Shown here: piece after piece, positions 51,657-60,905 of the stretch
How the letters are laid out: every line of letters begins with the position of its first letter
Position numbering within the stretch: the first letter of the stretch is position 1
Origin: Flavobacterium sp. Root901
Lineage (GTDB): Bacteria > Bacteroidota > Bacteroidia > Flavobacteriales > Flavobacteriaceae
NCBI RefSeq assembly: GCF_001429765.1
Contig: NZ_LMJB01000005.1
Location: 374,549-438,548, forward strand
DNA length: 64,000 nucleotides
Direction: 5' to 3'
The notes under the pieces: model-generated
What the model was told of the DNA's origin: nothing
Database searches by the model: none
Seen by the model: the letters and a program-made list of their open reading frames with translations, nothing else
Position numbers and translations under genes: made by a program

Positions 51657-52838
51657 ATGAAACCAGACTTATTTCAAGCTCCAGATTATTATAACCTTGA
51701 CGATTTGTTAACAGACGAACATAAATTAGTTCGGGAATCTGCACGTGCATGGGTTAAAAGAGAAGTTTCTCCAATTATTGAAGAATACGCTCAAAAGGCA
51801 GAATTTCCGAAGCAAATTATAAAAGGGCTTGGAGAAATTGGAGGATTCGGACCTTATATTCCTGTTGAATACGGAGGCGCCGGACTGGACCAGATTTCTT
51901 ACGGACTAATTATGCAGGAAATCGAAAGAGGCGATTCTGGCGTAAGATCCACATCTTCTGTACAGTCTTCATTAGTGATGTACCCAATTTGGAAATACGG
52001 AAACGAAGAACAGCGAATGAAATATTTACCAAAATTGGCTACAGGTGAATATATGGGATGCTTTGGTTTGACAGAACCAGATCACGGTTCTGATCCCGGA
52101 AGTATGATTACCAATTTTAAAGATATGGGAGACCATTATCTTTTAAATGGTGCCAAAATGTGGATTTCGAATGCTCCTTTTGCTGATATTGCTGTAGTTT
52201 GGGCCAAAAATGAAGAAGGAAGAATTCATGGATTAATCGTAGAACGCGGAATGGAAGGCTTTACAACACCTGAAACCCACAACAAATGGTCACTTCGTGC
52301 ATCTTCAACCGGAGAATTGATTTTTGATAATGTAAAAGTTCCTAAAGAGAATCTTCTGCCAAATAAATCAGGTCTAGGCGCTCCGCTTGGATGTTTAGAT
52401 TCAGCACGATACGGAATTGCCTGGGGCGCTATTGGTGCCGCAATGGATTGTTATGATACTGCGCTGCGATATGCTAAAGAAAGAATCCAGTTTGGAAAAC
52501 CAATTGGAGGAACTCAGTTACAACAGAAAAAATTGGCTGAAATGATTACAGAAATCACAAAAGCACAATTATTAACCTGGCGTTTAGGCGTTTTGAGAAA
52601 TGAAGGAAAAGCTACAACGGCTCAAATCTCCATGGCAAAACGTAATAATGTAAACATGGCGATTGAAATTGCCCGCGAAGCCAGACAAATGCTCGGCGGA
52701 ATGGGAATTACCGGAGAATACTCTATTATGCGCCATATGATGAACCTCGAGAGTGTTATTACTTATGAAGGAACTCATGACATACACTTATTGATTACCG
52801 GAATGGATGTAACTGGAATTCCAGCATTTAAATCATAA
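51657..52838 (+). CDS. Acyl-CoA dehydrogenase, glutaryl-CoA dehydrogenase type
   Basis: The 393-residue FAD enzyme oxidises and may decarboxylate glutaryl-CoA to crotonyl-CoA. Motifs GVRSTSSVQSSLVMYPIWKYG (the Arg and SVQSSLVM are typical of GCDH), GCFGLTEPDHGSDPGSM at the flavin site, and catalytic base Glu371 in TYEGTHD are present. The length is right for the homotetrameric family. It is a single gene, ending in a strong hairpin. Role is likely lysine or tryptophan breakdown. Confidence 0.92.
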   Translation: MKPDLFQAPDYYNLDDLLTDEHKLVRESARAWVKREVSPIIEEYAQKAEFPKQIIKGLGEIGGFGPYIPVEYGGAGLDQISYGLIMQEIERGDSGVRSTSSVQSSLVMYPIWKYGNEEQRMKYLPKLATGEYMGCFGLTEPDHGSDPGSMITNFKDMGDHYLLNGAKMWISNAPFADIAVVWAKNEEGRIHGLIVERGMEGFTTPETHNKWSLRASSTGELIFDNVKVPKENLLPNKSGLGAPLGCLDSARYGIAWGAIGAAMDCYDTALRYAKERIQFGKPIGGTQLQQKKLAEMITEITKAQLLTWRLGVLRNEGKATTAQISMAKRNNVNMAIEIAREARQMLGGMGITGEYSIMRHMMNLESVITYEGTHDIHLLITGMDVTGIPAFKS

Positions 52839-52867
52839 ACATCTATTAAATTATATATAAAAACAAT

Positions 52868-52901
52868 TTAAAAAGCTTCTTCTAACCGGGAAGCTTTTTA
52901 T
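52868..52901 (+). terminator. Terminator overlapping the next promoter
   Basis: AAAAAGCTTC (52871-52880) pairs with GAAGCTTTTT (52890-52899) through a nine-base loop. Its last bases form the start of the -7 box TATCTTTG (52899-52906). Confidence 0.8.
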
Positions 52902-52906
52902 CTTTG
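52899..52906 (+). promoter_or_regulatory. -7 box TATCTTTG for the DUF3050 gene
   Basis: An exact TAnnTTTG match 17 bases before the start codon at 52924, directly after the terminator stem. The hairpin occupies the place of the -33 element, and no TTG is visible there. Confidence 0.5.
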
Positions 52907-52923
52907 CACCAAAATTTATATAA

Positions 52924-53706
52924 ATGAATATTGAAACTATAAACAATAGCATTCAACCTCAAAAAGATCAGCTTTTAAATCATTCATTATACAACAAAAT
53001 CCAAAGTATTGATGACTTACATAGTTTTCTGGAAAATCATGTTTTTGCTGTTTGGGATTTTATGTCACTTTTAAAAGCACTTCAAGCCAAACTTACCTGT
53101 ACAACAACTCCTTGGTTTGCTACTAAAAACCCTGAAACAAGATATTTAATTAATGAAATTGTTCTTGCCGAAGAAACTGATTTAAGTATTGACGGAAGAA
53201 GACAAAGCCATTACGAAATGTATCTTGAAGCAATGGAAGATTGTGGTGCAGATATTACAGAAATCAACAAGTTTTTAGCTTCGGTAAATTCGCTTCACAA
53301 CATTTTTGTTGCTATAAAACAAAGTTCACTTCATCCGGAAATAAAAGCTTTCCTAGATTTTACTTTCAGAGTTATAGAAGAAGGAAAACCACATCAAATC
53401 GCCGCCGCATTTACTTTTGGAAGAGAAGATTTAATTCCGAGTATGTTTACCGAAATCCTCGCAAACTTTCAAAAAAATCTTCCGGATACAGATTTAAGTA
53501 AATTACTTTATTATTTCGAAAGACATATTGAACTTGATGCCGATGAGCACGGACCAATGGCAATGCAGATGATTACTGATTTATGCGAAGATGACGCTCA
53601 AAAGTGGAAAGAAGTTGAAGAAGTTTCAATTCTTGCATTAGAAAAAAGAATCGGACTTTGGAATGCTATTGAAGAACAAATTCTATTAAAAACAGAAATG
53701 GTATAA
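52924..53706 (+). CDS. DUF3050 protein, heme-oxygenase-like fold
   Basis: The 260 residues match DUF3050, a helical family related to heme-oxygenase/TenA folds. Visible are ENHVFAVWDFMSLLKALQ, the acidic-rich EIVLAEETD and the conserved ERHIELDADEHGPMAMQM, which put several His, Glu and Asp in a pocket, as in di-iron helical oxygenases of this superfamily. The substrate is unknown. It has no signal peptide. It is followed by an SGNH lipoprotein gene with an independent start. Confidence 0.82.
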   Translation: MNIETINNSIQPQKDQLLNHSLYNKIQSIDDLHSFLENHVFAVWDFMSLLKALQAKLTCTTTPWFATKNPETRYLINEIVLAEETDLSIDGRRQSHYEMYLEAMEDCGADITEINKFLASVNSLHNIFVAIKQSSLHPEIKAFLDFTFRVIEEGKPHQIAAAFTFGREDLIPSMFTEILANFQKNLPDTDLSKLLYYFERHIELDADEHGPMAMQMITDLCEDDAQKWKEVEEVSILALEKRIGLWNAIEEQILLKTEMV

Positions 53707-53766
53707 AAACCAAAAAAGTATATTTAACGTAACTATTTGTTTAAAACCAGCCTAAATAAACAAATT

Positions 53767-54537
53767 ATGAAGACTCAGTTCAAACAAATAGTTACCGTTA
53801 TTGTTTCCGCATTTTTATTAAGCTGCAGTACAGAAGAATCTTCTGCAGATACACCTAAACCTGTGTCGCCTGCGCCCGTAACACCTCCAACAACACAAAT
53901 TCCAACAACTCCAATTTCTAAAACCGTAAATTATCTGGCTTTAGGAGATAGTTACACTATTGGTCAGAGCGTTTGTGAAACCTGTCGTTATCCGGAACAA
54001 TTAAAAACCAGTTTAAAAGCAATTTATCCTGAAACCAGTTTTTCATTAAAAGTTATTGCAACAACCGGCTGGACAACCAATAATTTACTAACCGCCATTA
54101 AAGAACAAAATCCGGATTCCAATTACGACTTAGTAACACTTTTAATTGGCGTAAACAATCAATATCAGGGAAGAGATTTTTCTGTTTATGAAAAAGAATT
54201 TCCAGAGCTGGTTACCAAAGCAATTGCATTGGCCAAAGGCGATAAAAAAAATGTAGTGGTACTCTCTATTCCGGATTACGCTTACACTTCATTCGGAATG
54301 ATGTTTGGCACCGATGGAAGAATGAAGATTACCAATGAAATAAACAAATACAATACTTTTGCCGAAAATTACTGTATGATGAATGGTGTGACATTTGTTT
54401 CCATTACAGACATTACCAGAAACGGATTAACGAATACAAGTCTGGTTGCTTCAGATGGTTTACATCCCTCAGAATCTGCTTATGCGTTGTTTGTGGAGCG
54501 TATTCTGCCTAAAATAAAAGTGGCTTTGCAGAATTAG
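53767..54537 (+). CDS. SGNH/GDSL-family lipoprotein hydrolase
   Basis: The 256-residue protein starts at the ATG at 53767, giving MKTQFKQIVTVIVSAFLLSC, a lipoprotein signal with Cys20; an earlier ATG (53737) would put ten residues before the signal. The proline/threonine-rich linker (about 28-55) is followed by block I LALGDSYTIG (catalytic Ser), block III GVNN and block V SDGLHPS (catalytic Asp-x2-His). Such enzymes hydrolyse esters outside the cytosol. The surface location and substrate are uncertain. Confidence 0.9.
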   Translation: MKTQFKQIVTVIVSAFLLSCSTEESSADTPKPVSPAPVTPPTTQIPTTPISKTVNYLALGDSYTIGQSVCETCRYPEQLKTSLKAIYPETSFSLKVIATTGWTTNNLLTAIKEQNPDSNYDLVTLLIGVNNQYQGRDFSVYEKEFPELVTKAIALAKGDKKNVVVLSIPDYAYTSFGMMFGTDGRMKITNEINKYNTFAENYCMMNGVTFVSITDITRNGLTNTSLVASDGLHPSESAYALFVERILPKIKVALQN

Positions 54538-54638
54538 CCTTAAATTTTACGAGAATCAAAATCACAGGAAAATTACCCTAAAAAATTATTTAAAGTAAAA
54601 TAAACTATTTTTACCACTCGTAATTAAGTAATTTATTT

Positions 54639-55454
54639 ATGCAGGTTGGTGCTCCAAAAGATTTGTCTCCTTATATCAAACATTATCTTTTTTTAGATAA
54701 TACTGAAGCTGCTGTACAAAAATTTCGCTTATTTTCTGATGGCAATACCGGTGTTGTGTTTTCTTTAAAAAGCAGACTTATTTCCGGAATTAGTAAATAC
54801 GAAGTAAAAGATTACCTGCCATCTTGCTTTTTGTACGGACAACTTAACGGTTTTAAAGATTTATATTCTGAAAATAAAGTAACCCTTATAATTGTTGTTT
54901 TTCAACCCAGCGGAATAAATCAGTTATTAGGAATTCCCGCAAATGAATTTTATGATTCCATTATTCCTGTTGAAGATATATTTGGCGAAAAAGCAATTGT
55001 ACTTGAAGAAAAGTTATCAGAACAAAACAACGAAAAACGAGTTGAGCTTTTAAATCGTTTTTTTAGAGCTATGATTACTGTAAAACCAGCTGAAAATCAG
55101 TTTATAATAAATAATTCATTGCAATTTATTATGAATAATAAAGGATGTTTTTCTGCCAAACAATTAGCTTCATATATGGGTTACAGCGAAAAACATCTGG
55201 AAAGAAAATTCAAAGAATGTATTGGATTAAATCCTAAAAAATTAGGGAGTGTATTCAGGCTGCATCATTTTTTAAAATTGTTAAAATATAAAACAGATGA
55301 TACAAATTTAACGGCAGTTTGTTATGATGCCGGATTTTCAGATCAATCTCATTTAATTAAAGAATTTAAAAAACACACCGGAATTACCCCGAAAGAATAT
55401 TTACACAACACGGGAAAATTAACCAGCAATCTTATAAAACGATCCCTGCTTTGA
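54639..55454 (+). CDS. AraC-family regulator
   Basis: The 271-residue protein has an N-terminal ligand-sensing domain of the AraC-associated beta type (about 1-135) and a C-terminal AraC HTH pair (about 160-270). The second HTH reads LTAVCYDAGFSDQSHLIKEF, followed by HTGITPKEYL. Its stop codon lies in a 16-base perfect palindrome. A nitrilase gene starts 78 bases further on the same strand, so the pair may be a self-contained regulator and enzyme. Confidence 0.9.
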   Translation: MQVGAPKDLSPYIKHYLFLDNTEAAVQKFRLFSDGNTGVVFSLKSRLISGISKYEVKDYLPSCFLYGQLNGFKDLYSENKVTLIIVVFQPSGINQLLGIPANEFYDSIIPVEDIFGEKAIVLEEKLSEQNNEKRVELLNRFFRAMITVKPAENQFIINNSLQFIMNNKGCFSAKQLASYMGYSEKHLERKFKECIGLNPKKLGSVFRLHHFLKLLKYKTDDTNLTAVCYDAGFSDQSHLIKEFKKHTGITPKEYLHNTGKLTSNLIKRSLL

Positions 55455-55468
55455 CATTTTAAAATGTC
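55453..55468. promoter_or_regulatory. Perfect 16-bp palindrome before the nitrilase gene
   Basis: GACATTTT followed by AAAATGTC, an exact dyad, overlapping the AraC stop codon and about 65 bases upstream of the nitrilase start. It is a candidate operator; hairpin function is possible but there is no T-tract. Confidence 0.4.
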
Positions 55469-55532
55469 GGTTTTGTACAATTTTTAAAATATGGACAGCG
55501 CTATTTTTGACTAATTATTAATAGCGTACAAA

Positions 55533-56492
55533 ATGAAAAATTTAAAAATTGCCACTGCTCAGTTTGAGCATAAAAGCCGCGATAAAAACTACAATTTATC
55601 TGTAATCGAAAAACTTTCTCATAAAGCATCAATAGAAGGCTGCGACGTAATTTCTTTTCACGAATGCTCAATCACCGGATATACATTTGCAATGCATTTA
55701 TCAAAAGAACAAATGCTGGATTTGGCTGAAATTATTCCCAGTGGAGAAAGCATCTTAAAACTAACTGAAATTGCCCAAAAAAATGACATCGTAATTTTAG
55801 CCGGACTTTTTGAAAAGGATGAAAATGACAATGTATTCAAAACCCAGGTTTGCATTGACAAAAATGGTTTAGTGGCTAAATACAGAAAACTGCATCCGTT
55901 TATAAATCCTTATTTAACGCCTGGTGACAGCTACTGTATTTTTGAAATCAAAGGCTGGAAATGCAGCATTTTAATTTGTTACGACAATAATATTATAGAA
56001 AATGTCCGCGCTGTAAAGCTTTTAGGTGCCGATATTATTTTTATGCCGCACGTAACAATGTGCACACCTTCTACACGACCAGGTGCCGGTTTTGTGTCGC
56101 CACAGCTTTGGGAAAACCGCGAAAAAGATCCTACTTCCCTAAGATTAGAATTTGATGGAATGAAAGGCCGCAGCTGGTTAATGAAATGGCTGCCGGCAAG
56201 GGCTTACGATAATGCTGTTTATGTCATATTTTCAAATCCTATTGGTATGGACGATGACCAGTTAAAAAATGGCTGTTCTATGATTATAGATCCTTTTGGA
56301 GATATATTGGCAGAATGCCGCACTTTTGATGATTCTTTTGCAACAGCAGTTGTTACGCCCGAAAAATGCATTCAGGCCGGAGGTTATCGCTACATAAAAG
56401 CCCGAAGACCCGAATTATACAAAGACATTAATGGTCAGGATCACAAATCAGAACAAAATGTAGTGTGGTTAAATTCTGCCGAAAAAAGTTAG
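55533..56492 (+). CDS. Carbon-nitrogen hydrolase (nitrilase superfamily)
   Basis: The 319-residue cytosolic enzyme has the complete Glu-Lys-Cys triad: Glu in FHECSITGY, Lys in KYRKLHPF and Cys in SILICYDNN. Members hydrolyse amides, carbamates or nitriles. The subfamily is uncertain. It is transcribed behind an AraC regulator and ends in a strong terminator. Confidence 0.9.
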   Translation: MKNLKIATAQFEHKSRDKNYNLSVIEKLSHKASIEGCDVISFHECSITGYTFAMHLSKEQMLDLAEIIPSGESILKLTEIAQKNDIVILAGLFEKDENDNVFKTQVCIDKNGLVAKYRKLHPFINPYLTPGDSYCIFEIKGWKCSILICYDNNIIENVRAVKLLGADIIFMPHVTMCTPSTRPGAGFVSPQLWENREKDPTSLRLEFDGMKGRSWLMKWLPARAYDNAVYVIFSNPIGMDDDQLKNGCSMIIDPFGDILAECRTFDDSFATAVVTPEKCIQAGGYRYIKARRPELYKDINGQDHKSEQNVVWLNSAEKS

Positions 56493-56511
56493 GTTATTTT
56501 TAATCCTGATA

Positions 56512-56560
56512 AAAAATCATCTTGTTTTGCTAGAATTTTGACAAAACAAGATGCTTTTAT
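56512..56560. terminator. Bidirectional terminator
   Basis: CATCTTGTTTTG (56518-56529) and CAAAACAAGATG (56542-56553) form a perfect 12-base stem, with A/T-rich tails, between the convergent nitrilase gene and the polyamine-linked operon. Confidence 0.88.
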
Positions 56561-57585
56561 ATTTCTTTTTTAGACTTCCAGATAAATCCATCCAGCAGAT
56601 AGTGTGTGAACTGAGGTACACTTAAAAGAGGAACTAATAAAAACTGCCAGCCAGAAAAATCAATAGTGCTGATTGAAATGTTTTCATTCCACACAAAAAC
56701 TTCCCAAAAGAACTCTTCTGTAAAAGCAATCATCAATAAAATAGCTACATAAACAAATACCGCATTATAAGTTTTTAGAAAACTGAAAAAGCCTGATTTT
56801 TTACTATTTTCTCTATTTTCAATTTCTTTAAAATAAACCAAAGCCATATATGGAATTCCATGCGAAACTACATTCAGAGCTGTAAAAATAAGATCATCAT
56901 TAAAGTAAACAATACCGAAATACCATGAAAGAGCTGTTCCTAAAATAATGGAGTTTTTAGGAATATTAAAGAATTTATTTTTAAATGATATAGTTAATGT
57001 TCGAATGGCATAAATTAATAAAATGGCAATATAAATCCAAAGCAAAACTGGCAGAATAGTTTTATTTTCAAATTGAAGGAATTCATTTTCAACAAACCAG
57101 TTAAACTTTCTCTCCGGAGAAAAAAACCAAAACAACATTGGATAAATTGTTGAGGCATAAATTGCCAGATTATCAATGGTGACTGATAATTTTGTTTTAG
57201 GTTCTTTGCGGGTATATAATCTCACAAAACCGTACTGCTGCCTAACAAAATGAAAAACAGCAACATAAGCCAAAAAAGACCAAAAAACCAAGCTTCCGAG
57301 TGAAAATAGAACCAAGCTCGTTGTAAAACAAATTAACGGTAAAAGAATTAGTCTTTTTTTATTTCTTCGAAATTCATCTTTTACAAAATATGTTTTAAAT
57401 AAAGTAGCATAGACATGGGCTACATCAATAAAAACAATTAAAAAAAGCCAGCTGTAAAAAGAGTAATAATTTTCTATAACAGTAATATAATTTTGAAAAA
57501 CAAAAATAACAGCCAGCACAAAAAACGACGGTCCAATAATAAATAAGGAATCTGTTTTAGCTTTATGAATCCAAGGTTGTTGCAT
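56557..57585 (-). CDS. Polytopic membrane protein with conserved histidines
   Basis: The 342-residue inner-membrane protein has about nine helices. Histidines fall in motifs at helix ends: DVAHVYATLF, FHFVRQQYGFVRLY, SHGIPYMAL and THYLLDGFIWK. Such multi-His patterns in membranes occur in di-iron hydroxylases and in carotenoid-cleaving Brp/Blh enzymes, but I cannot place it in either. It is the last gene of the seven-gene polyamine-linked operon and overlaps the FAD oxidase gene by 23 bases, which implies translational coupling. Confidence 0.75.
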   Translation of the reverse strand: MQQPWIHKAKTDSLFIIGPSFFVLAVIFVFQNYITVIENYYSFYSWLFLIVFIDVAHVYATLFKTYFVKDEFRRNKKRLILLPLICFTTSLVLFSLGSLVFWSFLAYVAVFHFVRQQYGFVRLYTRKEPKTKLSVTIDNLAIYASTIYPMLFWFFSPERKFNWFVENEFLQFENKTILPVLLWIYIAILLIYAIRTLTISFKNKFFNIPKNSIILGTALSWYFGIVYFNDDLIFTALNVVSHGIPYMALVYFKEIENRENSKKSGFFSFLKTYNAVFVYVAILLMIAFTEEFFWEVFVWNENISISTIDFSGWQFLLVPLLSVPQFTHYLLDGFIWKSKKEI

Positions 57586-59194
57586 CTAAAATTTTGTTTA
57601 CAGCATTAATTCCCTGATGAAAAGCTTCTTCAAAAATCGAAATTCCGGACAAATCGGTATGGGCAAAATAGATTCGGTTTTCAATATCCTTTGCTGCTTT
57701 TTCTTTGGCTTGACCAAAAATAAAATCAGGAACAGGAGAAATCATTCCGTGTCCTAATAAAAAAACTTCCATGTCTTCTGAATCATTTTCAATATCTGGA
57801 TGTGCAATTTTTAAATCATTAAAGACAAATTGTTTCCAATATTCTTTATTTTTTTTATAAATTTCTCGCCGTGTTTTTTTTAAATCTCCAGATGAAAAAC
57901 TGTAGTAATATGTAATTACTTTTTTACCCTGAACCTGATTTAATGACTGATGCTGTGCATAAACATAACCTAATCCTTTTGCATCATAAATTACATTATC
58001 CCACGAAAGCGGAAAGCTCAAATTATCTGATAAATTGTTTACAACTAAGGTTGCTAAAAGCCAAGGTGTGTAATGAAAGTTTTTTGTAAACGCTTTTCGG
58101 TCTTTAATCAGATACTGGTTTACGAATTGAGGTGTGGCCATAATGACTTTGTCAGCAATAATTTCGACAGAAATCTTTTTAGTGTCATCAAATGCCCGGA
58201 CAACAACTTTATTTTTTTCGATTTTTACATCATAAACCAAATGATTTTTAAGGATTTTTTGTTCTGTATATTTTTTAAGATGATATGCTAATCTGGCATT
58301 GCCTTCAGGCCATGTCAAAACGTTTTCATTTTTTTCTGCAGAAGCATCTTGTTTTCTTCCAGCAAAATAATGAATTCCAGCCCATGCCGAAACATATTCA
58401 ATTCCTAATCCAAAATCATCTTTACAACAGTAATCAATATAATTAAATAAAGGTTCTGATTTGAAATTATTGTTCTCAAACCATTTTTGCATTGTAATTT
58501 TATCTAAGGCTCTCGCCTCTTCATCTTTAGACGAAAGATAAATTGGTATATTAAATAAATACTTTTGATCTTGGCCTTTTGCAATTCTAAAAGCATCCAT
58601 TTGCGTAAAAAAACGTTGAAATTCTTTATTATCTGTCTCTGAATTGCCTTCTTTTGGAACAACTCCTTCCTGCCAGTTGTTTTTGTAAAACAACCGTTCT
58701 GCTGGTGCAAAAGTCAATTGCAATTCATCAAAAACAGGGAGTCCGTTTTTATTATAACCCAGAATAATTTTTTCTTCTTCAAGGAAATTTAAAAGTTCTT
58801 TGTCCTGAAAATTGGGAAGCGGCAGATAATGTGCTCCCAAAGGATATTTAGAATATTTGTTTTGACCATTTGAAGAGTTCCCTCCTAAATGATCTGCCAT
58901 TTCAATAACTACAAAATCCGAAATACCTTTTTTATGAAACTGACGCGCAGCACTCATACCTGAAATTCCGCCGCCAATAATTAAATACGGAATGTTTATT
59001 TGCTGTTCTGGCTTTGGAAAATCTTTTATCCATAATCGATGTCCCAAAAGATGATTTGTTCCTGATAAACGAATCATCAGAACAGCTATTTTATCTGAAC
59101 AAAATTGTAAAAAAGGAATTAAAAGCAGTGAAGCAGCAATTCCTTTTACAAAATTTCTCCTCCCATTATTGCAGTTTTCCCCACTCTTCATCAA
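57563..59194 (-). CDS. Exported FAD-dependent amine oxidase-like enzyme
   Basis: The 543-residue protein has a twin-arginine-like signal (GRRNFVKGIAASLLLIPFLQ, then FC, a possible lipobox). FAD-binding YLIIGGGISGMSAARQF and the Rx(2)GGN-like DHLGGNSSNG follow, and the C-terminal FAD motif region is near FAHTDLSGISIFEEAFHQG. This is the amine oxidase/phytoene dehydrogenase fold. A Tat route suits a cofactor loaded in the cytosol. It overlaps both the spermidine synthase gene (29 bases) and the next gene (23 bases). A polyamine or a polyamine conjugate is a reasonable substrate, by context only. Confidence 0.85.
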   Translation of the reverse strand: MMKSGENCNNGRRNFVKGIAASLLLIPFLQFCSDKIAVLMIRLSGTNHLLGHRLWIKDFPKPEQQINIPYLIIGGGISGMSAARQFHKKGISDFVVIEMADHLGGNSSNGQNKYSKYPLGAHYLPLPNFQDKELLNFLEEEKIILGYNKNGLPVFDELQLTFAPAERLFYKNNWQEGVVPKEGNSETDNKEFQRFFTQMDAFRIAKGQDQKYLFNIPIYLSSKDEEARALDKITMQKWFENNNFKSEPLFNYIDYCCKDDFGLGIEYVSAWAGIHYFAGRKQDASAEKNENVLTWPEGNARLAYHLKKYTEQKILKNHLVYDVKIEKNKVVVRAFDDTKKISVEIIADKVIMATPQFVNQYLIKDRKAFTKNFHYTPWLLATLVVNNLSDNLSFPLSWDNVIYDAKGLGYVYAQHQSLNQVQGKKVITYYYSFSSGDLKKTRREIYKKNKEYWKQFVFNDLKIAHPDIENDSEDMEVFLLGHGMISPVPDFIFGQAKEKAAKDIENRIYFAHTDLSGISIFEEAFHQGINAVNKILDATTLDS

Positions 59195-60686
59195 AATAAC
59201 GTACTAAAATCTGGTTGTCTAAACGATTAATTTCTATTTGGTTTGAAATCATATCATTGGTAAAATAATTAAATCGGTCAAATTGATAATTGTAGAATTT
59301 CAATCCCGGAACTTTTCTTTTTACATCATTAAAGGTCGATCCAAAACCGTTTATGGCAATGGTGTAACCCCATTCTCCAAACGATGGAACATAAGCATGA
59401 TAAGCATCTGTCTGCGGAAAAACCTGCATTACTGTTTTATTAATACACCAAAATGATTTTGGAGCAAAATATGGTGATGTAGTCTGGATTACAACTGCTG
59501 CATCTGGCTTTAAAATGCTTTTTACGGTTTGATAAAAATTAAGCGAATATAATTTTCCTAAACTGTAATTTGACGGATCCGGAAAATCTATTATGGCAGC
59601 ATCAAATCTTTCTTTACAGCTTTTTGCCCAAATATAAGCATCTGTATTTATGACTATAACTTTAGGGTTGTTTAATGAATTTTTATTGAAACCTGTAAGT
59701 ACATCATTAGTCTTAAAAAGTTTGGTCATTCCTTCATCAAGATCGACCAGAGTTACTTTTTGAACGTCTTTATATTTTAGGATTTCACGAACAGCCAGAC
59801 CGTCGCCGCCGCCTAAAACCAAAACATTTTTTACATCTTTAGCTATTGACATTACCGGATGAACCAAAGCCTCATGATAGCGATATTCATCAGCAGAACT
59901 AAATTGTAAATTATTGTTTAAATAGAGTCTGTAATCACTTTTGTTATGGGTTAAAACAATTCTTTGATAGGGAGTTGAATTAGTGTAAATAATATTTTCT
60001 CCGTATAATTTTCCTTCAGAATAAGACAAAATCGAATCTGAAAAAACAAAAACAACAAGCAAAACCACAAATGAAAAAATAGCTTTAATTCTTAAAAAAT
60101 AAGATTTTTTTAATTCTTTTTTTAGGAGAAAACAAAGCGCAATTGCAATGCTCACATTAATCATTCCGAAGAAAAGTGACGTTCCCATTATTCCTAATTT
60201 TGGCACCAAAACCAAAGGAAAAAGTATAGATGCCAGCAAAGCTCCGATGTAATCGAATGTAAAAACGTTCGAAACTAAATCTTTAAACTCGACTTTGTCC
60301 TTTAAAATATTCATTAAAAGCGGAATTTCGAGTCCGACTAAAAAACCGGTTATAAAAACAAACAGGTATAGAATAAACTGAAAGGATCCGACGCTTTCGA
60401 ATAATAAAAATAAAACTACTGAACTTAAACCTCCAATCAAACCGACTAAAATCTCGATTTCGACAAAAGTATTAAGTAAGTTTTTATGAAAAAACTTTGA
60501 AAAAAATGAGCCGATACCCATTGAAAACAGATAAACTCCAATAATAAATGAAAATTGTTTTACAGAATCGCCGAGTAAATAACTTGCTAACGTTCCTGCG
60601 ACAAGCTCATAAATAAGGCCGCAGGTTGCAATTATAAAAACTGCAAACAGTAAAAGAAATTCAAACCTAAGAAAATTTTTACCCAT
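59166..60686 (-). CDS. Membrane-fused spermidine synthase-like protein
   Basis: The 506-residue protein has about seven membrane helices (about 8-215) followed by an aminopropyltransferase domain. The AdoMet site is VLVLGGGDGLAVREI, with LVDLDEGMTKLF and the active-site-like DFPDPSNYSLGKLY. These normally transfer aminopropyl from decarboxylated AdoMet to putrescine. The membrane fusion suggests action at the membrane. I start at the ATG at 60686; an upstream TTG (60704) would overlap the DUF350 gene further. The ATG already overlaps the DUF350 stop codon. Confidence 0.88.
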   Translation of the reverse strand: MGKNFLRFEFLLLFAVFIIATCGLIYELVAGTLASYLLGDSVKQFSFIIGVYLFSMGIGSFFSKFFHKNLLNTFVEIEILVGLIGGLSSVVLFLLFESVGSFQFILYLFVFITGFLVGLEIPLLMNILKDKVEFKDLVSNVFTFDYIGALLASILFPLVLVPKLGIMGTSLFFGMINVSIAIALCFLLKKELKKSYFLRIKAIFSFVVLLVVFVFSDSILSYSEGKLYGENIIYTNSTPYQRIVLTHNKSDYRLYLNNNLQFSSADEYRYHEALVHPVMSIAKDVKNVLVLGGGDGLAVREILKYKDVQKVTLVDLDEGMTKLFKTNDVLTGFNKNSLNNPKVIVINTDAYIWAKSCKERFDAAIIDFPDPSNYSLGKLYSLNFYQTVKSILKPDAAVVIQTTSPYFAPKSFWCINKTVMQVFPQTDAYHAYVPSFGEWGYTIAINGFGSTFNDVKRKVPGLKFYNYQFDRFNYFTNDMISNQIEINRLDNQILVRYFDEEWGKLQ

Positions 60687-60894
60687 GAATTGCTGCGCTA
60701 ACAATCATCGAAATTCCGATGATAAATGCTGCCAAAACTATTGCGACAGCGATATTATTTTTCTCCACAACTTCTTTCCAAGTGTTTTCGGGAGTGATCT
60801 TTTCGATAATAAAATAGGCCGCTAAAAGAATGATAATTCCTAAAACAGAAAAAATGATTGAATTAACGATGGGCTGCGTATGTATTAATTCCAT
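60679..60894 (-). CDS. DUF350 membrane protein, single copy
   Basis: The 71-residue protein has two helices (about 12-30 and 47-69), with IFSVLGIIILLAAYFIIEKI and NNIAVAIVLAAFIIGISMIV as in DUF350. Many members carry two such units of about 65 residues; this one has a single unit. DUF350 proteins are small membrane proteins found beside DUF4178 and aminopropyltransferase genes. The role is unknown. Its stop codon overlaps the start of the downstream gene. Confidence 0.82.
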   Translation of the reverse strand: MELIHTQPIVNSIIFSVLGIIILLAAYFIIEKITPENTWKEVVEKNNIAVAIVLAAFIIGISMIVSAAIHG

Positions 60895-60905
60895 ATTATT
60901 AAATG

